Origin: Maricaulis maris_C
GTDB taxonomy: Bacteria; Pseudomonadota; Alphaproteobacteria; Caulobacterales; Maricaulaceae
DNA length: 64,000 bases
Direction: 5' to 3'
Assembly: GCF_049116555.1 (NCBI RefSeq)
Contig: NZ_JAGDYT010000004.1
Span: 309,013 to 373,012 of the forward strand
Of the stretch, positions 18,127 through 26,871 are shown piece after piece (the stretch's first letter is position 1; the number at the start of each line of letters is the position of its first letter). Both the position numbers and the translations under genes were made by a program. Below the pieces are notes generated by a model that did no database searches, was not told the origin of the DNA, and was given only the letters and a program-made list of their open reading frames with translations.

Positions 18127-19491
18127 ATGTCTGTCCTGAAAACCGTCGCTACAGCCTGCATGCTTGCTGTGGCCGCACATGCGCCGAGCCTGGGTCAGTC
18201 TCTGATCCGGGACACCGAAATCGAGCACATGTTGCGCGATTATGCTGACCCGATACTTGATGCTGCCGGCTTGGAGCCGGCCGATGTTGATCTTTACATC
18301 GTTGCGGACCCCTCGCTGAACGCCTTTGTCACCGGGGGTCAGAACATATTTCTGCACACCGGAATCATTCTGGAATCCGAGACACCGAACCAGCTGATTG
18401 GTGTCATTGCCCACGAGGCCGGACATATTTCCGGTGCTCATCTGGCGCGAATTGGCGATGGCATTACCGCAGCCCAGGCGCCAATGTTCATCAGTCTCGG
18501 TCTGGGCGTCCTCGCTGCCCTGGCAGGTGAAGGCGGCGCAGCCGGTGCCCTGCTGGCGTCCTCACAACAGTTTGGCGCCCTCTCCTTCATGACCTATAGC
18601 CGTGCCCAGGAAGCGTCCGCCGATCAGGCCGGGCTGCAATTCCTCGAAGCCAGCGGTCAATCAGCCGAAGGTCTCGTGCAATTCTTCGAACGCTTCCGCT
18701 ACCAGGAAGTGATGTCGAATGCCCGGCGCTTCCCCTATTTCCGCTCCCATCCGCTGTCATCGGAGCGGATTGCCAATCTGCGGGGTGGCGCGACCGAGTC
18801 GCCTTATTACGAGACTGAGGACAGCGCCGGGGAAATGGCTCGCCTGGCCCGGATCCAGGCCAAGATCTACGGCTTCCTCGCCGAACCCCAATTCGTTTTC
18901 TACCGTTATCCCGAAAGCGATCAGTCGCTGCCGGCGCGATATGCGCGGGCGGTGGCCTACTACCATGACGCACGGCTCGACCGCGCGCTCGAGGAGATTC
19001 TGAGCCTGCTCGAGGAAGAACCGGACAACCCGTATTTCCACGAATTGCACGGGCAGATGCTGTTCGAAAGCGGCCACGCGGAAGACGCGATCATACCCCA
19101 CCGGCAATCTGTCGACCTTGAGCCCACGGCGCCCTTGCTGCGGGTCAATCTGGCCATCGCGATGATCGCGACCGAGGACGCGGCCTATCAGGATGAGGCG
19201 GCCCGGCACTTGCGCGTCGCGCTCGATATTGAACCGGATAATGGCTTTGCCTGGTATCAGCTCTCGATCATCCACGAGCGCAATGGCGACACGGCTCTGG
19301 CCCAACTGGCGATCGCCGAACAGTCCTACGCCGCCGGCAATCGACCACGTGCGCACCAGTTTGCAACGCGTGCCCGCGCCGAGTTGGAAGTCGGTACGCC
19401 GGCCTGGGTTCGGGCGACCGAGATCGAAGCCGTTTCCCTGCCCACCGCAGCGGAACTGCGTCAGATCCGGCGCCAGCAACGCCGCAACTGA
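18127..19491 (+). CDS. Exported M48-family zinc metalloprotease with TPR region (BepA-like)
   Basis: 454-residue periplasmic protein. Signal peptide (about 1-24, ending near SLGQS), then an M48 peptidase domain with HEAGH (His 96, Glu 97, His 100) and a downstream glutamate in AQEASADQAG as the third zinc ligand. The C-terminal half is helical and repeats an aromatic/alanine TPR pattern (ARAVAYYHDARLDRALEEI; NPYFHELHGQMLFESG; APLLRVNLAIAMIA). The architecture matches BepA/YfgC, which helps outer-membrane protein assembly and removes stalled products. It follows the rne terminator, so it likely has its own promoter, and it precedes the COG3146 gene by 11 bases. Confidence 0.93.
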   Translation: MSVLKTVATACMLAVAAHAPSLGQSLIRDTEIEHMLRDYADPILDAAGLEPADVDLYIVADPSLNAFVTGGQNIFLHTGIILESETPNQLIGVIAHEAGHISGAHLARIGDGITAAQAPMFISLGLGVLAALAGEGGAAGALLASSQQFGALSFMTYSRAQEASADQAGLQFLEASGQSAEGLVQFFERFRYQEVMSNARRFPYFRSHPLSSERIANLRGGATESPYYETEDSAGEMARLARIQAKIYGFLAEPQFVFYRYPESDQSLPARYARAVAYYHDARLDRALEEILSLLEEEPDNPYFHELHGQMLFESGHAEDAIIPHRQSVDLEPTAPLLRVNLAIAMIATEDAAYQDEAARHLRVALDIEPDNGFAWYQLSIIHERNGDTALAQLAIAEQSYAAGNRPRAHQFATRARAELEVGTPAWVRATEIEAVSLPTAAELRQIRRQQRRN

Positions 19492-19502
19492 CCGGGGATT
19501 GG

Positions 19503-20690
19503 ATGGCGCCTCAACCGGCTGATGACGGCGAGAGCGGGTCGCCGGCGGTCACCGTACAGGCGATCGAGGGCCTGAACGCCCTGTCACGAGACGCGTGGGA
19601 CGCGCTGGCCAATCCGGCCGATGCCGAGTTCGACCCTTTCCTGAGTTGGGATTTTCTCGAGGCGCTCGAAGCCAGCGGCTGTGTCGGTGAGGAAAGCGGT
19701 TGGCTGCCGCGTCATCTTGTGGCCACCCGCCCGGATGGCAAATTGGTCGGCGCCCTGCCGCTCTACGCAAAGACCCATTCGATGGGCGAATATGTCTTTG
19801 ATCACGCCTGGGCCGACGCGTATGAACGCGCCGGCGGGCAGTATTATCCCAAACTCCTGAGCGCAATTCCCTTCACACCGGCGACCGGGCGACGCGTGCT
19901 GGCCGACAGCGCCGCGATGCGCCGCGCCTTGGCACAAACCGCCTGCGAACTGACCGAACGCTGGGGCTGTTCCGGATGGCACGTCAATTTCCCCGACACC
20001 AAAACCGCGTGCGAGCTCGATGAGACCGGCCTGCTGGCCCGGGTCGACCGGCAGTTCATATGGTCCAATCGGGACTATGCCGATTATGACGCCTTTCTCG
20101 CCGACCTCAGCTCACGCAAGCGCAAGGCCCTGCGCAAGGAGCGCGCCGCCGCGCAGGACGGAATCGAGATCGAGCACCTGACCGGCGACTCCCTGCAGCC
20201 AGAGCATTGGGACGTCTTTTACGCCTGCTACCAGGAAACCGGGTCGCGCAAATGGGGTTACCCCTATCTCAATCGCGCCTTCTTCGACCTCGTCCATCAG
20301 CGCATGCCTGATCGTGTCTTGCTGGTCATGGCAAAGAAGGAGGGCCGCTATATTGCCGCGGCGCTCAACCTGATCGGCTCCCACGCGCTCTATGGCCGCT
20401 ATTGGGGCAAGCTGGACGATCATCCTTTCCTGCATTTCGAGCTCTGCTATCACCAGGCCATCGACGCCGCGATCGCGCGCGGGCTGAGTCGCGTCGAGGC
20501 GGGCGCCCAGGGCGAGCACAAGCTGGCCCGCGGCTATCGTCCGCGCGAGGTTCGCTCCGCCCACTACATCGCCAATCCCGGATTTCGCGACGCCATCGCG
20601 CAGTACCTGGACCAGGAACGCACGGCCGTGCGGACCGATATCCGGCTGCAGGACGCGGAGAGCCCGTTTCGGCGGGACAAGACGTCTTGA
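19503..20690 (+). CDS. GNAT-type N-acyltransferase, DUF482/COG3146 family
   Basis: 395-residue cytoplasmic protein of the COG3146 family (predicted N-acyltransferase, FemAB/GNAT-like fold). Conserved family features are visible: PFLSWDFLEALEASG near the start, DHAWADAYERAGGQYYPKL in the first domain, and EAGAQGEHKLARGYRP (about residue 335) in the second. The substrate is unknown; a peptidoglycan or aminoacyl acceptor has been suggested for the family on fold grounds only. It begins 11 bases after the M48 gene and overlaps the next gene, so the three genes may be one unit. Confidence 0.88.
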   Translation: MAPQPADDGESGSPAVTVQAIEGLNALSRDAWDALANPADAEFDPFLSWDFLEALEASGCVGEESGWLPRHLVATRPDGKLVGALPLYAKTHSMGEYVFDHAWADAYERAGGQYYPKLLSAIPFTPATGRRVLADSAAMRRALAQTACELTERWGCSGWHVNFPDTKTACELDETGLLARVDRQFIWSNRDYADYDAFLADLSSRKRKALRKERAAAQDGIEIEHLTGDSLQPEHWDVFYACYQETGSRKWGYPYLNRAFFDLVHQRMPDRVLLVMAKKEGRYIAAALNLIGSHALYGRYWGKLDDHPFLHFELCYHQAIDAAIARGLSRVEAGAQGEHKLARGYRPREVRSAHYIANPGFRDAIAQYLDQERTAVRTDIRLQDAESPFRRDKTS

Positions 20691-21175
20691 GCAAGCGAGA
20701 CGCCTACCCGCCTTGGCAGAACGAGGCCTTGGTCCTCGCCTGTACATTGCGCGCAGGTGGTTTCCCGGCGGCGGCGGCTGACTGGCACTTCATCTCAATC
20801 AAACCGTCACTGGAGTTCGGGTATAACCGGCCGCGTGTCCTTGTCCCGCCGAGCTGCCAAAGGGAGGCCCAAGCATGGCTGGAAAGCCTTGAGCCCGCGA
20901 GTACGGAGCCGATCTTTCCCTGCCCGAGCTGTGGCGGCGAAACGCGCCGGACTCGCCGGCTGCTCTTGATGGCGATCATCGCATCGCTTGGAACCTTTCA
21001 TCCCTTTTTCTCGCGTCACCGCCGATGCGGCAGCTGCAAGAAAACCTTCAAAGCCGAGCCACCGGCGCCTTTCACGGTGGAGGAGCTGGGTTATGCACCT
21101 CACTCCTCCTTCAGTCTGCGCGACTGGCTTTCAGGCCTTCCCGCGGTCGGACAGACGCTCCACAAGGACCGTTGA
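20687..21175 (+). CDS. Small zinc-ribbon protein with DUF2007-like N-terminus, TTG start
   Basis: 162-residue protein I place at the TTG at 20687, where TTGA joins it to the stop of the previous gene. The first 75 residues (LVLACTLRAGGFPAAAADWH through RPRVLVPPSCQREAQAWLES) resemble DUF2007 proteins, small domains of unknown role. The middle has two cysteine pairs, CPSC and CGSC, separated by about 33 residues that include a hydrophobic stretch (LLLMAIIASLGTFHPFF) which could be a membrane segment. The tail (EELGYAPHSSFSLRDWL) is unassigned. Function unknown. The reading frame is open far upstream, but that part is out of frame inside the acyltransferase gene and I reject it. Confidence 0.65.
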   Translation: MSKRDAYPPWQNEALVLACTLRAGGFPAAAADWHFISIKPSLEFGYNRPRVLVPPSCQREAQAWLESLEPASTEPIFPCPSCGGETRRTRRLLLMAIIASLGTFHPFFSRHRRCGSCKKTFKAEPPAPFTVEELGYAPHSSFSLRDWLSGLPAVGQTLHKDR

Positions 21176-21248
21176 TCCCGCCGGTCGGTGGACGGGCCCG
21201 GGCGCAACAGGCTAGGCAGGCTATCCAGCTCACTCGAAGCGGAGAGAC

Positions 21249-21689
21249 ATGATGAGCCTCGACGGCCCCTACGATCCCGAGAATATCTTCGCCAAGATTC
21301 TGCGCGGCGAACTGCCCTGTGTGAAGGTCTATGAGGACGAGCATGTCCTGTCCTTCATGGACATCTTTCCGCAGGCGCCAGGACATGTCCTCGTGGTACC
21401 GCGCGAACCGGCGCGCAATGCGCTCGAGATGACCGATGGCGCGCTACAGGCTGCCATGGTGCGGGTCAAGCGGATCGCACTGGCCGTGAAGACCGCCCTC
21501 GCCCCTGACGGGATCGTGCTGACACAATTCAATGGTGCGCCGGCCGGGCAGACCGTCTTCCACGTCCATTTTCACATCATTCCACGCACGAAGGGCGACG
21601 CATTGGGGGCCCATGCTGGTGGCCAGGCAGACATGGATGAACTGGCTGACCAGGCCGCCCGGATAGCGGCAGCGATCGAAATGCCCTGA
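21249..21689 (+). CDS. HIT-family nucleotide-binding protein (Hint-like)
   Basis: 146-residue histidine-triad protein. The active-site triad is intact as HVHFHIIP (about residue 101) and the family opening NIFAKILRGELPCVKVYED is clear. HIT enzymes hydrolyse phosphoramidates or dinucleotide-type substrates such as AMP-NH2; the true substrate is unknown here. The ATG at 21249 is preceded by GGAGA. The gene is followed on the opposite strand by a small membrane protein. Confidence 0.95.
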   Translation: MMSLDGPYDPENIFAKILRGELPCVKVYEDEHVLSFMDIFPQAPGHVLVVPREPARNALEMTDGALQAAMVRVKRIALAVKTALAPDGIVLTQFNGAPAGQTVFHVHFHIIPRTKGDALGAHAGGQADMDELADQAARIAAAIEMP

Positions 21690-21709
21690 GCGACCGTTAC
21701 GGATCGGCA

Positions 21710-22123
21710 TCAGCGCAAGCGGCGCTCGAAAGTGAGATAGACCAGCAACGCCATGATCCCCCCTTGCAGGGTGAAGGAGAAGAGTGCCCAAGCGTCGGCA
21801 TCCACCATGTTTGAAAACAGGTTATTGCCGCCCATGATGATCCAGTCGGCCCGGTCGAGCACGAAGGACAGGACAAAGACCGGAAGTGCCAGGCGCCGTT
21901 CCATCAAGGTCAGGGCCAGCGCCACCGCATTCATGACCACGTGTGAAAAGAAGAAAACTTCCTGGAGCACGGTCAGGCTTTGGACAAAAGCGGCGGCAAG
22001 CAGAGGGTCGGGCCACAGCCCCATCCGGGCCGTTATGTCATTGGCTGCCCAGAACAAACCATAGGCGACCTGCACAGATAGCAGGCCGATCAGGATATAA
22101 AAGGGGGCGTCGCGACGGGGCAT
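21710..22123 (-). CDS. Small four-helix membrane protein, unknown function
   Basis: 137-residue integral membrane protein starting at the ATG at 22123, which has an AGGAAG ribosome-binding site five bases upstream; an upstream extension to 22156 lacks support. Four hydrophobic helices are visible, beginning FYILIGLLSVQVAYGLFWA, then a segment with LQEVFFFSHVVMNAVALAL, then LALPVFVLSFVLDRADWIIMGG, and a last helix before FERRLR. No catalytic motif stands out and I do not recognise the family. It lies downstream of recQ on the same strand with an 86-base gap. Confidence 0.7.
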   Translation of the reverse strand: MPRRDAPFYILIGLLSVQVAYGLFWAANDITARMGLWPDPLLAAAFVQSLTVLQEVFFFSHVVMNAVALALTLMERRLALPVFVLSFVLDRADWIIMGGNNLFSNMVDADAWALFSFTLQGGIMALLVYLTFERRLR

Positions 22124-22209
22124 GGCTCTTCCTGCTGGGCCACTCCATGACGTCATGATTTGCCGTGAATGTCATCCGGCTTGCCCGTGATGCCGACGAT
22201 CCGACCCCG

Positions 22210-24006
22210 TTATTTCATCAAGTTCAGGAAGTCTGCTCCGAAGGTTTCGAGCTTTTTCGGCCCGACCCCGTTGACGGCAGCCATTTGCTCCAGGGTCTGC
22301 GGCTTGAGGTGCGCCATGTCGATCAGGGTCGCGTCGGAAAACACGACATAGGCCGGGACATTACGCTGTGCTGCCAGCTCTCGGCGCAAGGCCTTCAATG
22401 CCCCGAGAAGCTCGACATCCACCCCGCCGGCCGCTGCTGCGATCGTCGCCCGACTGCGCTTGGAAGCCACACTCGGTTTCGCCTTGATTTCCCGAATTTC
22501 CACGGTCTGCTCGCCCTTCAGCACCGCGCGAGCGGCCGGGGTCAGCTTGAGCGCGCCGAATCCCTGGATATCGATCGCCAGCAGGCCCGACGCCACGCAT
22601 TGCCGCACCAGGCCCTGCCAGAAGGGTTTGGGCTGATCAGAGCCAACACCCCAAGTCGGAAGGGCCTCGTGACCTCGCGCACGGATCTTGTCGGTATCAG
22701 CCCCCCGCAGGACATCGATGACATGAGCGCTCCCAAACATTTCCCCGGTCCGGGCAATCGCGGAAAACAGCTTCTGGGCCTCGCGCGTGCCATCGATCAG
22801 GGTCGGCGGATCAAGGCACAGATCGCAATTGCCGCAAGGCTCACCGCCGCTTTCACCAAAATAGGACAGGAGGGAAAGGCGCCGGCACCGGGTCGCCTCG
22901 CAATAGGAAAGCAGACTGTCCAGGCGTTTGTGTTCACGGCGCTTGTGATCACCATCCTCACCGTCCTGGTCGATGAATTGCCGACGCATGCGGGCATCGC
23001 CGAGACCGTAGAGCATCATCGCTTCGGCCGGCTGACCATCGCGCCCAGCCCGACCGATTTCCTGATAATAGGCTTCCATGGAACCGGGCATGTGGAGATG
23101 GAAGACATAGCGGATGTCCGGTTTGTCGATCCCCATGCCGAATGCGATGGTGGCGACCATGACAACGCCCTCCTCCGCCATGAAGCGTTCCTGGTTCTCC
23201 CGTCGGGTCTCCGGCGCCAGACCGGCGTGATAGGGCAACGCCTTGAACCCGCTCTCGCACAACAGGCCGGCGACTTCCTCGGTTGATTTGCGTGACAGGC
23301 AATAGACGATCCCGGAGACGCCGCGGCGGGTCTCAAGAAAATTCATCAATTGCGGTTTCCACTTGTCTTTCGCTGCCACGGACAGGGTGAGGTTGGGCCG
23401 ATCGAAACCGTGCACAACAATCTCGGCATCCTCGCCAAAGAGTTTGGCAGCAATATCAGCGCGGGTCGCTGCGTCCGCTGTCGCCGTGAAGGCCGACAGG
23501 CGCGCCTTCGGGAAACGTGTCTTGAGAAAGCCGAGCTCCTCATATTCCGGCCGGAAGCTGGCGCCCCATTTGGAAATACAATGGGCTTCATCGACGACAA
23601 ACATGGCGGGATCGACACCCTCCAGCGCCGCCAGCATGCGACCCGTCATCAATCGTTCCGGCGAAAGATAGAGCAGACGCACCTGCCCCGACTGCACGCG
23701 GCGCCAGTCATCGATATTGGCATCGCGATCCCGCCCGGAATGGATGGCGACTGCCGCGACCCCATTGGCCCGCAGCGCCGCAACCTGGTCGTCCATAAGC
23801 GCCGTAAGCGGGGACACCACGATCGTCAGCCCATCGAGGATGAGGGCCGGCACCTGGTAGCAGATCGACTTGCCGGCCCCTGTCGGCATCACGCAAAGAG
23901 TGGGGCGACCCGCGAGGATATGGTCGACGATATCCGCCTGCCCGGGTCTAAATCCGGGGAAGCCGAATGTCGCGCTCAGAATCTCGGCAGGGCTCGGCTG
24001 CGACAT
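22210..24006 (-). CDS. recQ: ATP-dependent DNA helicase RecQ
   Basis: 598-residue 3'-5' helicase of recombination and replication repair. Visible in order: Q-motif region FGFPGFRPGQ, Walker A MPTGAGKS, Walker B DEAH, helicase motif VI region QEIGRAGRDGQ, the RecQ C-terminal zinc site (cysteines in CRRLSLLSYFGE through CGNCDLC), and a C-terminal HRDC domain (LKALRRELAAQRNVPAYVVF). I chose the ATG at 24006 (MSQPSPAEIL); a TTG at 24027 would add seven residues. It has its own intergenic region towards the XRE gene, which is divergent. Confidence 0.97.
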   Translation of the reverse strand: MSQPSPAEILSATFGFPGFRPGQADIVDHILAGRPTLCVMPTGAGKSICYQVPALILDGLTIVVSPLTALMDDQVAALRANGVAAVAIHSGRDRDANIDDWRRVQSGQVRLLYLSPERLMTGRMLAALEGVDPAMFVVDEAHCISKWGASFRPEYEELGFLKTRFPKARLSAFTATADAATRADIAAKLFGEDAEIVVHGFDRPNLTLSVAAKDKWKPQLMNFLETRRGVSGIVYCLSRKSTEEVAGLLCESGFKALPYHAGLAPETRRENQERFMAEEGVVMVATIAFGMGIDKPDIRYVFHLHMPGSMEAYYQEIGRAGRDGQPAEAMMLYGLGDARMRRQFIDQDGEDGDHKRREHKRLDSLLSYCEATRCRRLSLLSYFGESGGEPCGNCDLCLDPPTLIDGTREAQKLFSAIARTGEMFGSAHVIDVLRGADTDKIRARGHEALPTWGVGSDQPKPFWQGLVRQCVASGLLAIDIQGFGALKLTPAARAVLKGEQTVEIREIKAKPSVASKRSRATIAAAAGGVDVELLGALKALRRELAAQRNVPAYVVFSDATLIDMAHLKPQTLEQMAAVNGVGPKKLETFGADFLNLMK

Positions 24007-24190
24007 GGAAGGAGGTCCCGGTGACAAGACTCCGTTCTGGGCGACTTCGGCGTCAGTATCAATGCGCCGAATACAATGCGCACCCTCAAATTTCCGGCGA
24101 TGTCGGGCTCATGTCGTGGTGCCGTTGCGGATGGACCGCTATCATGTGGCCAAACTGAACCTTGCTGGCGACGAAACCGAGAGCAGATAG

Positions 24191-24604
24191 ATGAGTTTGA
24201 AGGCCCTCAGACAGGCGAAGGGCTGGTCACAGGCCGAGCTGGCCCGGATCAGCGATCTCAGCGAACGCACGATACAGCGTATCGAGAGCGGTCGCCCCGC
24301 CAGCCTGGAAGCCGTGAAGGCCCTGGCGACGAGCTTCGACCTGTCGAGCGAAGCAATGCAAAACCGGCTTGCGGCGCCGACTGCCGCCGTCGGCCTTCCG
24401 CCGGCCCGCACAATCTGGTCGCCGCTCCGCTGGCACGGCCTGACGGCTCTGGGCCTGATCGCGGTCGTCTTTGGTCTCGGCCAGCGTTTTGATGCGGACA
24501 CGCGACTGGCGGCGGGGACAGCCATGCTGGGTCTCGCCAGCTGGCTGCTCCACCTCGCCGTCTGCCTGTATGTCCGCGATCGCCGGTCCGCACCAACACC
24601 CTAG
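24191..24604 (+). CDS. XRE-family HTH regulator fused to two transmembrane helices
   Basis: 137-residue protein. Residues about 1-55 are a Cro/CI-type helix-turn-helix (LRQAKGWSQAELARISDLSE, then RTIQRIESGR), a strong match. After a short Ala/Pro linker come two hydrophobic segments (about 82-98 and 107-126), so the DNA-binding domain is probably tethered to the membrane. What it senses and regulates is unknown. Its TAG stop shares CTAG with the DUF2306 gene on the other strand. Confidence 0.85.
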   Translation: MSLKALRQAKGWSQAELARISDLSERTIQRIESGRPASLEAVKALATSFDLSSEAMQNRLAAPTAAVGLPPARTIWSPLRWHGLTALGLIAVVFGLGQRFDADTRLAAGTAMLGLASWLLHLAVCLYVRDRRSAPTP

Positions 24605-25434
24605 CCGAAAATCAGGATGTTCGGCGACCACATCATCATCCAGGCACCGAACAGGCCCAGGGCCGTGACGCCGGCACCGGCCAGGATCAGACCGGCTACC
24701 CCCAGCTTGAAGGCTGACGACCGCGATTCCCGGGCTTTCTGATAGGCCTCCAGCAGGGCAAGCGGTACGAGGAAGGCCAAATACGGCACTAGTATATCGG
24801 TCGGGCCGTCCATCGTCCGGTGCATGCCCGCCCCACCGCTTGCAATGGCCCAGGCCATGTAGAAGACCCGGACGAACCAGACTCCATTCACCACCAGGAA
24901 GAGGCGCATGGCCCAGCGACGATGCAGATCAATCCGGCGCGCCATCGCATGGCGCAGCGTGAAGGCGGCGGTGACCACGATCAGAACACCATCCAGTGTC
25001 GTGCCGAGCGCGGCCCAGTCATTCATCCGCGTGCCGCGCACCCAGACCAGGATGATGCCACCGACTGCCAGAAAGACGGCGACGGACATGTAGGCGCGAC
25101 CATTCCAACGATGAAAGGTCGGAAACCTGCGCCGGATCATCGGCAAGAGCTGGATCACGCCCGCCGCACTGACGAAGGCTGCGAGCAGAACGTGAGAAAT
25201 AAAACCGAAATTCCCGAGCGCATCATTCTGGACATAACCGTCAATCAGGCCGGTTTCATTCCAGCGTTCGAAACTGCCGCCCAGCGTTCGCGGAATATAG
25301 GCACCGAGGATGTAAACGACGAACATCCATTGGCCGATCGCCGCAATGATGAACCAGAGGACGCCGCTTCCCTGCAGGAATTGTTGCGGTAAATTGCCGT
25401 GTCGCCGAACCGGTGCGGCAGATGTGTCAGACAT
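24601..25434 (-). CDS. DUF2306 integral membrane protein
   Basis: 277-residue polytopic membrane protein of the DUF2306 family (COG5395-like) with about seven predicted helices. A histidine-rich cytoplasmic-face pattern is visible: FISHVLLAAFVSAAG, FHRWNGRAYM and IDLHRRWAMRLF, where H-R-W motifs recur and could be cofactor or proton-path residues. The function of the family is not established. The ATG at 25434 has AAGGG eight bases upstream. It is divergently transcribed from an AraC-type regulator across 199 bases that contain a perfect inverted repeat, which suggests it is that regulator's target. Confidence 0.85.
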   Translation of the reverse strand: MSDTSAAPVRRHGNLPQQFLQGSGVLWFIIAAIGQWMFVVYILGAYIPRTLGGSFERWNETGLIDGYVQNDALGNFGFISHVLLAAFVSAAGVIQLLPMIRRRFPTFHRWNGRAYMSVAVFLAVGGIILVWVRGTRMNDWAALGTTLDGVLIVVTAAFTLRHAMARRIDLHRRWAMRLFLVVNGVWFVRVFYMAWAIASGGAGMHRTMDGPTDILVPYLAFLVPLALLEAYQKARESRSSAFKLGVAGLILAGAGVTALGLFGAWMMMWSPNILIFG

Positions 25435-25515
25435 GGTCGAACCCTTTTCACAGTCCTGAAGGCGCGCGTTCAACTCGCCGCCTCGACCTCTCGACCACAC
25501 AGATCCATGCCCGTC

Positions 25516-25537
25516 TTGCCGATTTCAAAATCGGCAA
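25516..25537. promoter_or_regulatory. Perfect 10+10 bp inverted repeat, candidate operator
   Basis: Left arm TTGCCGATTT (25516-25525), spacer CA, right arm AAATCGGCAA (25528-25537). It lies in the 199-bp region between the divergent DUF2306 and AraC-type genes, 82 bases from the first start codon and 97 from the other. Arm length and exact symmetry fit a dimeric regulator site; the protein that binds is not known. Confidence 0.6.
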
Positions 25538-25633
25538 ATCCGGTTTTATCGAATTCAGGCAGGTTGATCCTGGCCCGAAATATGCGACACCCATCTCAGA
25601 GGCGCAGACGCGGAACACAGGGAGGCGCATCGG

Positions 25634-26737
25634 ATGCTCGACATTGCGAACGCCATCAAGCTCATCGTGGGAGCAGGCGGGATCGCCTCGATCCTTTTTA
25701 TCCTCTCGCTGCACAAGCGCAGCGGGTTGCAAATCGCCTGGGCGGTATTCTGCGCCGGCCTCGCCGCCGTAATGATCCGCGATGTCTATGGCGACGCGAC
25801 GGGCGCCCTCACCCCGGCCCTGGCGATCGCCGGCTGCGCCAGCTGCAGCTGTTTCTGGCTGGTCGCGCGCGGCCTCTTTCGCCCCGATGTCGGTTTTGGC
25901 TGGCCTCACGCCTTGCTGGTCGGCGGGATATTCAGCCCCGCCATCTTCAATCAGACCCTGACCGCGCTGTCGGCGGAACGCGTCATTGGCCAGTCTGGAC
26001 TGGACGGAACGCTCGCCGCATCCAGCAGCTTCCAGGTCATGCTCTCATCGACCGTCCTCGTGCTTGCTTTCTGGGAAGGCCTGCGCGGCTGGAAGCAGGC
26101 CGAGTCACGGACAAACCGTCGGTTGCGCATAGGTTTCCTGACGTCTTATGGCGTCTGTGTCAGTATCTGCGTGGCCCTGCTGGACCATGGCGACAGCACG
26201 CGTTTCAGCGAAGCCAGTATCGCCCTCATGCAGGCCGTGTGTGGCGCCTCGATCTTTTTTGTCGCCGGATTCGGCGTAATCTGGCGCACACGTCACCCCA
26301 TCCCGGCAATGCCGGCAGACGCGGTCGCGCTGCCCGCTGCCCCGAGTGATGACGAACGCGCACTGGGCGAATGGGTCCGTAACCAGGTCGAGCGGGACGC
26401 CCTCTATCTTGATCCGGACCTCAAGGTCGCCAGCCTCGCCCGGCGCCTGCGTGAACCGGATTACCGGATCAGCCGCTCCATTACCGCGGGTCTCGGCGAA
26501 CGCAATTTCAATCGCTTCGTCAATCGCTACCGGATCGATCACGCCAAGGCGTGCCTGCGTGATCCGTCCTGCCGTGAGACCAGTATCCTGGACATTGCAC
26601 TCGACAGCGGCTTCGCCTCGATCGGACCGTTCAACCGGGCCTTCAAGGAAAGTGAAGGGATGACACCCCGGCAATACCGCCGCCAGGCCGACAATGCCGA
26701 CCGGGTGCCCGCGCCCTGCGATTTGGCCGCGGAATAG
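25634..26737 (+). CDS. AraC-family regulator with membrane-embedded N-terminal domain
   Basis: 367-residue protein. The N-terminal 220 residues are hydrophobic with about seven helices (first: NAIKLIVGAGGIASILFIL), and the C-terminal 100 residues are an AraC/XylS double helix-turn-helix: LKVASLARRLREPDYRISRS (first HTH) and ILDIALDSGFASIGPFNRAF (second HTH) ending EGMTPRQYRRQ. This 7TM-AraC arrangement is common in alphaproteobacteria and implies a membrane signal input. It is divergent from the DUF2306 gene around a perfect inverted repeat; it probably controls that gene and itself, which is inference. Confidence 0.9.
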   Translation: MLDIANAIKLIVGAGGIASILFILSLHKRSGLQIAWAVFCAGLAAVMIRDVYGDATGALTPALAIAGCASCSCFWLVARGLFRPDVGFGWPHALLVGGIFSPAIFNQTLTALSAERVIGQSGLDGTLAASSSFQVMLSSTVLVLAFWEGLRGWKQAESRTNRRLRIGFLTSYGVCVSICVALLDHGDSTRFSEASIALMQAVCGASIFFVAGFGVIWRTRHPIPAMPADAVALPAAPSDDERALGEWVRNQVERDALYLDPDLKVASLARRLREPDYRISRSITAGLGERNFNRFVNRYRIDHAKACLRDPSCRETSILDIALDSGFASIGPFNRAFKESEGMTPRQYRRQADNADRVPAPCDLAAE

Positions 26738-26871
26738 TCGAGCCAGTTTCGGTCGTGGACCCGGGCCCACCGAACGCCTCCAGTGACACCAGATTCGCGA
26801 CGGCCTGGCCGGGCGCGGTCTGAACAATAATTGACTCCGGACCGACCTTCAACGCGGGGAAGCCTGTTACG

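Noticed and set aside
22157..22209. Terminator of recQ before the small membrane protein
   Set aside because: No stem followed by a T tract; read-through seems possible.
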